From: Zymobacter sp047495495
GTDB lineage: Bacteria > Pseudomonadota > Gammaproteobacteria > Pseudomonadales > Halomonadaceae
Direction of reading: 5' to 3'
NCBI RefSeq assembly: GCF_047495495.1
Contig: NZ_CP179930.1
Location: 2,604,001-2,668,000 of the forward strand
DNA: 64,000 bases
This document shows, piece after piece, positions 52,496 to 61,035 of this stretch (positions are counted from its first letter, which is position 1; every line of letters begins with the position of its first letter). Below the pieces are notes generated by a model. It was not told where the DNA came from. It saw nothing but the letters and a program-made list of their open reading frames with translations, and searched no databases. The position numbers were made by a program, and so were the translations under genes.

Positions 52496-53674
52496 CTAGC
52501 GTGTTTGCGCCCCTGACTCACTTGATGGTGCTGATAGCGTCCATCCATTACCGCACATCACCACCTGCCCGGCCAACTCAAGCGCCAGCAGGGCATTGAG
52601 CGTATCGCTCACCGAACAGCCGCTACGCAGTACCAGTTCATCCAGCGATACCGCACCATCGCGCAGCAGCGCCAACCAACGCTGGGCCTGAGGGTCGTGT
52701 TCAATCCGCTGCCGTTCATCGCCCACACGGCATGCAGGACGATCCTCTGCACCTTTGCTCGAAGAGGCACACCACGGCCCTCCCAGCTCCTCAATGATAT
52801 CCATTGGCGTGGTCACGAGCGTCGCCCCCTGTCGAATCAGCGCATGACACCCCGCGGATAGGGAAGCCTCCAACGCACCCGGCAGCGCAAACACATCGCG
52901 GTTCTGCTCCAGCGCCAGGCGTGCACTGATCAGCGAGCCACTGCGCAGCGCCGCCTCTACGACCAGCACCCCACGCGACAGGCCGGTGATGATACGGTTA
53001 CGCCGTGGAAAGAAGGCGGGTCGTGCTTCGGTCGTGGGAGGGTGTTCCGACAGCAATAGCCCACCAGCATCTAGGATCCGCTGCTGAAGGCTACGGTGCT
53101 GGCGCGGATAGGTATGATCGAGCCCACTTCCCACGACGGCGATTGTCGTGCCACCAGCCGCAAGCGCTCCCTCATGCGCCTGCGCGTCGATCCCCAGCGC
53201 CATGCCGCTTACGATGCAGCTCCCCGCGTCCGCCAGCGCACGGGCAAAAGCCTGTGCATGATGTCGCCCTGCCGAAGAAGGATGCCGAGACCCCACGACG
53301 GCAATAGCCGGCTGTTCTAGACACGCCAGATTACCCCACGCCCACAGTACCGGCGGTGGATCAGGGAGTTCGTTCAACAGCGCGGGCCACGCGGGATGGT
53401 CGGGATGCAGCAACACACGTGACGACTCGGCCGTGCACCAGTCCAACATCGGTTGAAGCACCTGCCCATGCCCCTGCGGGTGGCGCAAATATAGAAAGTA
53501 ATGCCGCTGCGGCACGGAAAGCGCATCTAGCCACTGCTGCGGCCACGCACGCCGCTCGTGATGCCACTGTTTTAGGCGGCCAGCCCCCAACCGTGGCAGC
53601 AACGACAGTGCCAGCCAGTCCGATGCGTCAGGGACTTGCTGGTTGAGCCGCGGCTGAATGTGCCCATTCTCCAC
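52496..53674 (-). CDS. dprA: DNA processing protein DprA
   Basis: A 392-residue DprA. It has a short N-terminal SAM-like part, the central Rossmann-like domain (AIAVVGSRHPSSAGR; VSGMALGIDAQAHEGAL; GLDHTYPRQHRSL; SEHPP; FFPRRNRIITGLS; VEAALRSGSLISARLALEQNRDVFALPG), and a C-terminal winged helix (ALLRDGAVSLDELVLRSG). It loads RecA on incoming single strands during natural transformation. The GTG at 53674 has GGGAGGGG five bases upstream and is preferred to upstream codons. Confidence 0.95.
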   Translation of the reverse strand: MENGHIQPRLNQQVPDASDWLALSLLPRLGAGRLKQWHHERRAWPQQWLDALSVPQRHYFLYLRHPQGHGQVLQPMLDWCTAESSRVLLHPDHPAWPALLNELPDPPPVLWAWGNLACLEQPAIAVVGSRHPSSAGRHHAQAFARALADAGSCIVSGMALGIDAQAHEGALAAGGTTIAVVGSGLDHTYPRQHRSLQQRILDAGGLLLSEHPPTTEARPAFFPRRNRIITGLSRGVLVVEAALRSGSLISARLALEQNRDVFALPGALEASLSAGCHALIRQGATLVTTPMDIIEELGGPWCASSSKGAEDRPACRVGDERQRIEHDPQAQRWLALLRDGAVSLDELVLRSGCSVSDTLNALLALELAGQVVMCGNGWTLSAPSSESGAQTR

Positions 53675-53859
53675 AAGTGCCCCTCCCTCTATCATGGGTA
53701 TGGCGGGCGTCACAGCGGTTTATCTGTGCGCACAACCACACTACAATGGCGGCATCGCTCCCCCTGCGGGAGGCTCCCCATGTTCACTACGACACCTTGT
53801 CCCCGGTTTGAAGGGCTTGCCGTGTCGTCTGAACCCACGTGACCTTTGACGGAACCGCC

Positions 53860-54369
53860 ATGGCCCTTCTTCCGATTCTCGAATATCCCGACAAGCAGCT
53901 TCGCAATGTGGCGACGCCGGTTGATACGTTCGACGACGAGCTGCAAACGCTGATCGACAACATGCTGGAAACCATGTACGAATCGTACGGCGTTGGTCTG
54001 GCTGCCTCTCAGGTCGATCGTCATATTCGCCTGTTCGTGATGGACGCCAGCGACGAGCGCGACGCGCCGGAAGTTATCATCAACCCGGAAATCACGCCGC
54101 TGGATGACGAACGCGCCATGATGCAGGAAGGCTGCCTGTCGATTCCGGACTACTACGCCGAAGTGGAACGTGCGCTGCGCATCCATCTGAAAGCGCTGGA
54201 CCGCCACGGCAACCCGATCGAATGCGACGTCGATGGCTTCCGTGCGCACATCATGCAGCACGAAACCGACCACCTCGACGGTCGCCTGTTCATTGATTAT
54301 CTCTCGCCGCTCAAGCGTGAACGTGTGAAGAAGAAGATGCAGAAACGCCACAAGATGATGGCGCAGTAA
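53860..54369 (+). CDS. def: peptide deformylase
   Basis: A 169-residue metal-dependent deformylase with the three class I motifs: GVGLAASQ, EGCLSIP (metal Cys) and QHETDHLDG (HExxH). GGAA precedes the ATG at 53860. Divergent from dprA; the LysM-protein gene that lies between them in Pseudomonas is absent. Confidence 0.97.
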   Translation: MALLPILEYPDKQLRNVATPVDTFDDELQTLIDNMLETMYESYGVGLAASQVDRHIRLFVMDASDERDAPEVIINPEITPLDDERAMMQEGCLSIPDYYAEVERALRIHLKALDRHGNPIECDVDGFRAHIMQHETDHLDGRLFIDYLSPLKRERVKKKMQKRHKMMAQ

Positions 54370-54374
54370 TACCC

Positions 54375-54398
54375 GACGGGGGCCCACGGGCCCTCGTC
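54375..54398 (+). terminator. hairpin between def and fmt
   Basis: GACGGGGGCCC and GGGCCCTCGTC pair (11 bp, one G-T), followed by ATCGTTTACG. Weak T-run, so perhaps partial termination within the def-fmt-rsmB transcript. Confidence 0.45.
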
Positions 54399-54450
54399 AT
54401 CGTTTACGCCTCTTCCTGTTCCGCCACTTCAGCTGTGAGGGCTTCTGCTC

Positions 54451-55422
54451 ATGTCATCCTCCCTGCGCCTGGCCTTTGCCGGCACCCCTGATTTCGCTGC
54501 GTCGAGCCTGGCGGCACTGCTGGCCAGCCAGCACAACGTCGTCTGCGTGTATACCCAGCCTGACCGCCCCGCCGGGCGTGGCCGCAAGCCAACGGCCAGC
54601 GCGGTCAAGCAGCTGGCCGAGCAGCATGGCATCCCTGTTCACCAGCCCGAGCGTCTGAAAACGTCCGACACCTGGCAGCCGCTGGTCGATGCCGACATCG
54701 ACGTACTGGTCGTAGCCGCTTACGGGCTGATCCTGCCCAAAGCCGTACTCGACATCCCGCGCCTTGGCGCCCTCAACATTCACGCGTCACTGCTGCCTCG
54801 CTGGCGCGGTGCGGCGCCGATCCAGCGAGCGATCGCAGCAGGCGATACCGAAAGCGGTGTCACCATTATGCAGATGGATGAAGGACTGGATACTGGGGAC
54901 ATGCTGCTGGTGCGCACTACGCCCATCACCGACCAAACCACCGGCGGCGATCTACACGACACCCTCGCTGTATTGGGTGGAGAAGCCATTGTCGAGGCTC
55001 TGGACAGACTGGCCGAGGGCCGCGATCGCTTACCCGCCACGCCGCAGCCCGAAGAAGGCGTGACCTATGCCTCGAAGCTGAGCAAGGCCGAAGCCGAGCT
55101 GGACCTGCGCCAGAACGCCCGCACGCTGGCCGCTACAGTACGCGCCTTTGCACCGTGGCCGGTGGCATGGGCACGACTCAACGATGATGTCGTGCGCTTC
55201 TGGCACGCACAGGCACAGGATGTCGATCACGATGCGGCCCCCGGCACGCTGCTCAACGCGCCGAAAGGTGAACTGCATATTGCCTGCGGCACTGGCGTGC
55301 TGTGCGTCACGCGCCTTCAGCTGCCGGGCGGCAAACCACTGGCCGTGCGCGATGTCATGAACAGCCGCGCCGATCGTTTCCAGCCAGGCTTCTCATTTAC
55401 TCTGCCAGAGGATGACGCGTGA
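54451..55422 (+). CDS. fmt: methionyl-tRNA formyltransferase
   Basis: A 323-residue Fmt formylating initiator Met-tRNA. The N-terminal domain has FAGTPDFAA, VYTQPDRPAGRGRK and the catalytic Asn-His in LNIHASLLPRWRGAAPIQRA. The C-terminal OB-like domain follows from about 210. Its stop overlaps the rsmB GTG start. Confidence 0.97.
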   Translation: MSSSLRLAFAGTPDFAASSLAALLASQHNVVCVYTQPDRPAGRGRKPTASAVKQLAEQHGIPVHQPERLKTSDTWQPLVDADIDVLVVAAYGLILPKAVLDIPRLGALNIHASLLPRWRGAAPIQRAIAAGDTESGVTIMQMDEGLDTGDMLLVRTTPITDQTTGGDLHDTLAVLGGEAIVEALDRLAEGRDRLPATPQPEEGVTYASKLSKAEAELDLRQNARTLAATVRAFAPWPVAWARLNDDVVRFWHAQAQDVDHDAAPGTLLNAPKGELHIACGTGVLCVTRLQLPGGKPLAVRDVMNSRADRFQPGFSFTLPEDDA

Positions 55423-56759
55423 GCACTCCATTGACCGACCCTCGCGCTCGCGCTGCCAAAGCGCTGGTGCCCCTGCTGATGCGTCAGGGCTCTCTGTCCT
55501 CACTGGACGATAGCGACCTCGAACCGCGTGACCGCCGTCTGGTGCGCGCACTGTGCTTCGGCGTCTGCCGCACGCTACCGCAGCTGGAAACGCTGGCCAA
55601 GCTGCTGCTGAGCAAGCCGTTCAAACAGCGCGACTTCGACGTACAGGCCCTGCTGCTGCTGGGTCTCTATCAGTTGCTGTACATGCGCGTTCCCAGCCAC
55701 GCTGCCGTCGGTGAAACCGCTGGTGCGGCACGCCTGCTCGGCAAAGGCTGGGCAACCCGCGTGCTTAACGCCTGCCTGCGCCGTTTCCAGCGCGAACAGG
55801 CGACACTGGAAGCACGTATCGCGACCCAGCCGGAAGCAGTGACCCTGCATCCAGCATGGCTGCTGAAGGCACTGCGTACGGCATGGCCGGAACAGATCAA
55901 TGCCATCATTCAAGCCAACAACACACCAGCCCCAATGACGCTACGCGTCAACCTGTCCCGTATCACACGCGATGACTATCAAGCGCTCTTGCAGGAAGCA
56001 GACATCGCCGCTGAGCCATGCGCGCATTCCCCCGCAGGAATACGTCTGATCGCCCCGGTGGACGTCAATACACTACCGCTGTTCAGCGAGGGCGGTGTCA
56101 GCGTTCAGGATGAAGCCGCCCAGCTGGCCGCACCGCTGCTCTATGCATCGCTGCCGAAGGACGTACCGCTGCGCATTCTCGATGCGTGCAGCGCACCAGG
56201 CGGCAAAAGTGCACATCTGCTGGAACTGGCGGCAGCCGACAAGCGCCCGCTTGAACTGGTATCGCTCGACAGCGATGCACAGCGCCTGACCCGCGTGAAA
56301 GAAACGCTGGCCCGCCTCAACGTCACTGCTGAGAACGTCTCTGCCGAGATAGTGCACGCCGATGCCAGCCAACAGGACTGGTGGGATGGTCGCCCGTTCG
56401 ATGCCATTCTGCTGGATGCACCGTGCTCCGGTACGGGCGTTATTCGCCGCCATCCGGATATCAAGCTGCTGCGTACCGCACAGGACATCGTCCAGCTCAG
56501 CGCCCTACAGCAGCGCATCCTGCACACACTGTGGCCCATGCTGGCCCAAGGTGGACACATGCTGTACGCCACCTGCTCGGTTATGCCTGCCGAGAATGCC
56601 CAGCAGATCAGTACGTTCATGGCCGATCAGCCTGATGCCCGAGGCATCGCACTGGACGTTTCTTGGGGGATCGACCGTCAGGGGACCCGCCAGCGTCTGC
56701 CGGGCGAAGACGATGCCGATGGTTTCTTTTATGCCTTGATGACGCGACTGGCTGATTGA
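55419..56759 (+). CDS. rsmB: 16S rRNA m5C967 methyltransferase RsmB
   Basis: A 446-residue protein. The N-terminal NusB-like domain (1-140) is followed by a methyltransferase domain with SAM motif DACSAPGGKSAHLLEL, DAPCSGTGVIRRHPDIK, and the catalytic Cys in LYATCSVMPAENA. It starts at GTG 55419, overlapping fmt by four bases. Last gene before a terminator; trkA, its usual follower in Pseudomonas, is replaced by NRPS genes. Confidence 0.97.
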   Translation: MSTPLTDPRARAAKALVPLLMRQGSLSSLDDSDLEPRDRRLVRALCFGVCRTLPQLETLAKLLLSKPFKQRDFDVQALLLLGLYQLLYMRVPSHAAVGETAGAARLLGKGWATRVLNACLRRFQREQATLEARIATQPEAVTLHPAWLLKALRTAWPEQINAIIQANNTPAPMTLRVNLSRITRDDYQALLQEADIAAEPCAHSPAGIRLIAPVDVNTLPLFSEGGVSVQDEAAQLAAPLLYASLPKDVPLRILDACSAPGGKSAHLLELAAADKRPLELVSLDSDAQRLTRVKETLARLNVTAENVSAEIVHADASQQDWWDGRPFDAILLDAPCSGTGVIRRHPDIKLLRTAQDIVQLSALQQRILHTLWPMLAQGGHMLYATCSVMPAENAQQISTFMADQPDARGIALDVSWGIDRQGTRQRLPGEDDADGFFYALMTRLAD

Positions 56760-56783
56760 GCCCTTCGTAGTACGTAATGCTAT

Positions 56784-56814
56784 GCCCCGTCTGCCTCTGC
56801 AGCGGGGCTTTTTA
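56784..56814 (+). terminator. terminator after rsmB
   Basis: GCCCCG and CGGGGC flank a 13-base loop (with CTGC/GCAG inside), followed by TTTTTA. Confidence 0.85.
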
Positions 56815-56854
56815 ATGCCTGAATTTATGCGCGCGCGTACCACTTTGGGGACCG

Positions 56855-56873
56855 GATAAGAATTATTTTTTTC
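56855..56873. promoter_or_regulatory. weak Fur-box-like sequence before the first NRPS
   Basis: GATAAGAATTATTTTTTTC matches roughly 12 of 19 positions of the Fur consensus as I count it by eye. It lies in an AT-rich 170-bp region that must contain the NRPS promoter. The match is too loose to be more than a suggestion. Confidence 0.25.
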
Positions 56874-56986
56874 TCATATCCCCCTTGTTACTTATACAAA
56901 AAAGGTCTTTAAAAAGACGGTCCGTATCGTCTTAATTTTCGATTAAATATTCTACAATCGCAGGTGTTACTCATAAGGAACATGAA

Positions 56987-59900
56987 GTGATGCCTGACTA
57001 CCACCCCACCACCCGCTCCCAAAAAGAAGTTTTTCTTGCGCTCACACAACTAAAACATTCTCGTTTCTATAACCTTGTTGACACAACGGTTATCAATGGA
57101 GATCTAGACATTGAGCGTTTCCGCCATGCTATCAACGCTATGTCGGAAGACCTGCCCTCCCTCAGGACGAACGTGCTGTACCATGAGGGCGACATCGTCT
57201 ACGAACTGCGCCATGAACGCCTTGAACTCGAATACATCGACCTGAGTAACGACCCGCAGTGCGAGCAGAAGACCCGGCAACTGATAGCGGGCTATTTGGA
57301 ATACGACTTCGATATCAGAAATGAAGTGCTGGCCCGCTTTGTCATTATCAAGCAGCACGAAAACCAGTGGTTATTTGTCGAGTACGGTAGTCATATTATT
57401 CTCGACGGCTGGACACATGCGTTGATGTATAACCGAGTCGTTAACTCCTACAATGGCGAAGAAAACAGCGTTCCTTATACTATTGATGACCTTATCACCT
57501 GCGAGCAGGCTTACGTCTCAGGCCCTGACTATCAACGCGACCGTCAGTACTGGCGCGATTACTGCGCACAGTTGCCAGAGCCGCTGAAACTCTCGCACGA
57601 TGACGCCCCCGTCGGTCCCCAGCTTCATCTTCACCGCCATCTGGACACCCGTCTTGTCGAACGTCTGCGTGAACTCGCCCTGACGCGCAAGGTGCGAATG
57701 TCATCGCTGGTCTTGGCCGCACTGGGCATTTTCCTCAGTAAGATGTCCGGTCAAAGCGCCTTCCGCGTCGGCTTGCCGGTTGCCGCACGTATCGACAAAC
57801 CTACGCGCAATGCGCCCGGTATGATGTCCACCATCCTCCCGTTCGGCTTCTCCATTCCTCCCGAAGCCACACTGGATAACGTGACCCATGACGTCAATCG
57901 GACACTGCGCCACCACCTGGTGCACCAGCGCTACCATTCCGAAGAGATGATCCGTGATGTACCGCCTGAAGAACGGGGACACGCGCTGTTCCATACCACA
58001 CTGAACGTGCTGGCCTACGAGCAGGATCACTGCTTCGAAGGCTGCTCCGTTTCTTTCCGGAATGAATCGAACGGCTATACGGCCAACCTTGCCTTCGAGA
58101 TCTTCGATCGCTCACCAGACGGTGCCATCGAATTCGGTATCGCTGCCAACGGCAACCTCTACAACGAACGTCACCTCAACCGCTACTACGAACGCTTCCT
58201 GCTCCTGCTGAATCACATTCTGGAAGCACCCGAAAAACCGGTTAAGGACTACTCGCTGTTGAGCCATGAAGAGTGGCAGTCATACGAAGCACGCGCCTCG
58301 CGCCCTCTACGCCACTTCGATACCTTCAATGCCTATCTTGCACGGCAGGTGCAGACGCACCCTGATACCGTAGCCGTGAAGGATGGCGATGACGTCATCA
58401 CCTATGCAGAACTAGCGGACCTGTCACAGCGTCTGGCCGGACAACTGACGCGCATGGGCATCAAGCACGGGGATATGGTCGGGGTGATGCTGCCTCGCAG
58501 TGTTGACTGGGTCGTCTGCGTCATCGCGCTCTATCACCTCGGGGCAACCTACTTGCCGCTCTACGGCAACCTACCCGATGATCGTCTGCGCTACATGCTC
58601 GAAGACGCCGAAGCACATGTGGTGATCACCACTGATCCGCAGCGCCTGAAGACGCTGGCCGACGGCGTGGAATCCCTCTACTTCGAACGCAGCGCCCTCG
58701 CTCAGGAAGCGCCCGCTGCCGCCACAGCGCTGACGCCCGATACCGGCGCCTATATGATCTATACGTCGGGTTCGACCGGTAAGCCCAAAGGGGTTCTGGT
58801 GCCGCACGAAGGCATCGTCGACGAGTTCAATGCCATGCAGCGTGCCTGCGGCATCCAGCCGGGCGACCGCCTGATGCAGTGCAGCGCCATGAGCTTCGAC
58901 GTGTCCTGCCTGGAGATCCGTCTGGCACTGCTGTCAGGTGCCGGACTGGTCATCACCGACCAGAGCGTCATCACAGGCGACAGCCAAGCGCTGGCTAACT
59001 TCATCAAACGCAATGAAGTGACCCACCTGTTCATGACGCCTGCGGTGCTGGGCTGCCACTCGGCAGAGGCCATTCCCGCCCACATCACAATGTTCCTGAC
59101 CGGTGAAGCAACGCCGAAAGCCCTGCTGGAACGCTTCGCACACTGCAAGCAGCTGATCAACCTGTATGGTCCTTCCGAAGCAACGGTTATCACCATCAAC
59201 CCGCACTTCAGCGCGCAGGACATGTCGCTGGGCAACGTCATCGACACCATGCAAATCTACGTGCTTGATGAACAGCGCCAGCTGATGCCGCCGGGCAGCA
59301 CCGGTGAGCTGTTTGTGGCCGGTACGGGACTGGCTAAGGGCTACATCAACAAGCCAGAAATGACGCGCGAACGGTTCGTGCCGGACCTGTTCCGCCCCGA
59401 GGGCCGCATGTACGCCACCGGGGACCGCGTTTATCAGGATGATGCCGGACGCCTGTTCTACCTAGGGCGCAAGGACAACCAGGTCAAGCTGCGCGGCCAG
59501 CGCATTGAGCTGGGTGAAATCCGCAACGCACTGCTGACCTGCCCGGGCGTCGAAGAAGCCCACGTGCTGATCGAAGAGCGCGAAGCGGTCGGTCAGATTC
59601 TGGTGGCTTACATTCGCACCAATACGCCTTGCCCGCAGGAAGCGCTGAAACAGCAGTTGCGCAAGACCCTTCCGGTCTACATGGTACCCAACATCATCCA
59701 CACACTGCGCACCCTGCCGCTGACCCCCAACGGCAAGCTGGACATGCGCCGCCTCAGTCAGTACATCGAAGAGGAAGCGCAGGACGAAGAAGCGGAAGGC
59801 AGCAAAGACACCAACAGCGCCGAAGCGGTAATCTGCGGCATCTTTGCCTCAGTGCTGCACACTCCTACGCCTGTCCATCCTGATCAGGACTTCTTCATGC

Positions 59901-60844
59901 TGGGCGGCCACTCGCTGCTGGCTTTTAAGGTGATCCATCAGGTTCAGGAAGCGTTCGGTGTCGAGCTCAGCGTCGCCGACCTTATGGCGAACCCTACCCC
60001 TCGCGGCGTACTGGCCCAGCTGTCGAGCGATCACCACTACGACCCGTTGATGCCGGTCCTGCGCCTGCGCAGTGGTCAGACCGACCATGTGCCGGTCATC
60101 TGCATCCACGGCGGCAGTGGCATGGGCTGGCCCTATGCCGGACTGCTGAAGTACTTCCCCGCCGACTGGCCGGTCTACGCTCTACAGTCGGAAGCGCTGC
60201 ACGATGCCCACTATTCGCCTAGCTCCTTCGAAGAGGTCGCCAACGATCACCTAGCGCGTATCCGTAGCCTGCAGCCGCATGGCCCGTATCACCTCATTGG
60301 TTGGTCGTTCGGCGGACAGATCGCCCACATGGTGGCCACCATGCTGCAACAGCAGGGTGAAACGGTCGACAGTCTGGTGCTGATCGACAGCTACCCAACC
60401 AATGCGGCGTCGTTCATTCATGACCGTCTGGAAGCCGGTGATCCCGCTATGCACCATACGGTGCGGGAACGACTCGTACGGCTGATCTTCGATGGAGAAG
60501 AAGTGCCCGTCGAGGAATGGGATGCTGCCGTCAACAAGCGCTTCAACATCGACGCCGAACGCAGCGGTAACCTGCTGGATTCGATACTGCACGAACTGAC
60601 ACTGTCGATGGGTCTGATGAACCTCTTCCTCCCGCAGCACTATCAGGGCGACATGATGTTCATCGAAGCCAAAGAAGACGAGCTACGCGTGGAAGGACTC
60701 ACCGCAGAGGCGTGGGCACCATACGTCAGCGGCAAAATCAGTGCCTGTAAGGTCGATTTCCTGCATGAAGCACTGATGCAGACTGAAGCGCTCGAATGCT
60801 ACGCCAACACACTTACCGCTTGTCTAGCCGCTCGCATGACATAG
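56987..60844 (+). CDS. single-module NRPS, C-A-T-TE
   Basis: A 1285-residue nonribosomal peptide synthetase. The condensation domain (about 1-430) has its active-site motif as SHIILDGW (second His at about 136, first His replaced by Ser). The adenylation domain (about 445-925) has YTSGSTGKPKGV, NLYGPSEAT, YATGDR, GRKDNQVKLRGQRIELGE and the core Lys in PLTPNGKLD. A thiolation domain follows (DQDFFMLGGHSL, Ser976). A type I thioesterase (about 1035-1285) has GWSFGG with Ser1107. Manual reading of the ten A-pocket positions gives D-V-L-F-F-T-L-V-I-K, which I cannot assign to an amino acid. It starts at GTG 56987 or the ATG three bases later; AAGGAA is upstream. Confidence 0.95.
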   Translation: MMPDYHPTTRSQKEVFLALTQLKHSRFYNLVDTTVINGDLDIERFRHAINAMSEDLPSLRTNVLYHEGDIVYELRHERLELEYIDLSNDPQCEQKTRQLIAGYLEYDFDIRNEVLARFVIIKQHENQWLFVEYGSHIILDGWTHALMYNRVVNSYNGEENSVPYTIDDLITCEQAYVSGPDYQRDRQYWRDYCAQLPEPLKLSHDDAPVGPQLHLHRHLDTRLVERLRELALTRKVRMSSLVLAALGIFLSKMSGQSAFRVGLPVAARIDKPTRNAPGMMSTILPFGFSIPPEATLDNVTHDVNRTLRHHLVHQRYHSEEMIRDVPPEERGHALFHTTLNVLAYEQDHCFEGCSVSFRNESNGYTANLAFEIFDRSPDGAIEFGIAANGNLYNERHLNRYYERFLLLLNHILEAPEKPVKDYSLLSHEEWQSYEARASRPLRHFDTFNAYLARQVQTHPDTVAVKDGDDVITYAELADLSQRLAGQLTRMGIKHGDMVGVMLPRSVDWVVCVIALYHLGATYLPLYGNLPDDRLRYMLEDAEAHVVITTDPQRLKTLADGVESLYFERSALAQEAPAAATALTPDTGAYMIYTSGSTGKPKGVLVPHEGIVDEFNAMQRACGIQPGDRLMQCSAMSFDVSCLEIRLALLSGAGLVITDQSVITGDSQALANFIKRNEVTHLFMTPAVLGCHSAEAIPAHITMFLTGEATPKALLERFAHCKQLINLYGPSEATVITINPHFSAQDMSLGNVIDTMQIYVLDEQRQLMPPGSTGELFVAGTGLAKGYINKPEMTRERFVPDLFRPEGRMYATGDRVYQDDAGRLFYLGRKDNQVKLRGQRIELGEIRNALLTCPGVEEAHVLIEEREAVGQILVAYIRTNTPCPQEALKQQLRKTLPVYMVPNIIHTLRTLPLTPNGKLDMRRLSQYIEEEAQDEEAEGSKDTNSAEAVICGIFASVLHTPTPVHPDQDFFMLGGHSLLAFKVIHQVQEAFGVELSVADLMANPTPRGVLAQLSSDHHYDPLMPVLRLRSGQTDHVPVICIHGGSGMGWPYAGLLKYFPADWPVYALQSEALHDAHYSPSSFEEVANDHLARIRSLQPHGPYHLIGWSFGGQIAHMVATMLQQQGETVDSLVLIDSYPTNAASFIHDRLEAGDPAMHHTVRERLVRLIFDGEEVPVEEWDAAVNKRFNIDAERSGNLLDSILHELTLSMGLMNLFLPQHYQGDMMFIEAKEDELRVEGLTAEAWAPYVSGKISACKVDFLHEALMQTEALECYANTLTACLAARMT

Positions 60845-60899
60845 CACAGACCTCGCCTTGCCGTTAAGCGCAGGCCATCAGCACGCGATCAACACACAT

Positions 60900-60935
60900 C
60901 AGGCCTGGTATGTCTCATGGGACATGTCAGGCCTG
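60900..60935 (+). other. hairpin between the NRPS genes
   Basis: CAGGCCTG occurs at both ends with ATGTC/GACAT inside, forming a stem with a small internal loop, 55 bases after the first NRPS stop. No T-run follows, so it is a weak terminator at best. Confidence 0.4.
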
Positions 60936-60948
60936 CTACGCTTATGCA

Positions 60949-60970
60949 GATATTAATTATCACCTGATAA
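60949..60970. promoter_or_regulatory. AT-rich near-palindrome before the second NRPS
   Basis: GATATTAATTATCACCTGATAA: GATA and TATC flank TTAAT, with a further GATAA. It loosely resembles the left part of a Fur box. It lies about 70 bases before the second NRPS start. Confidence 0.25.
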
Positions 60971-61035
60971 AACCTGCGCATAAGCCTTCATGTGAAGTGC
61001 TGGTTCCCACCTACGCCAATGCAAGGAAGCATTAC

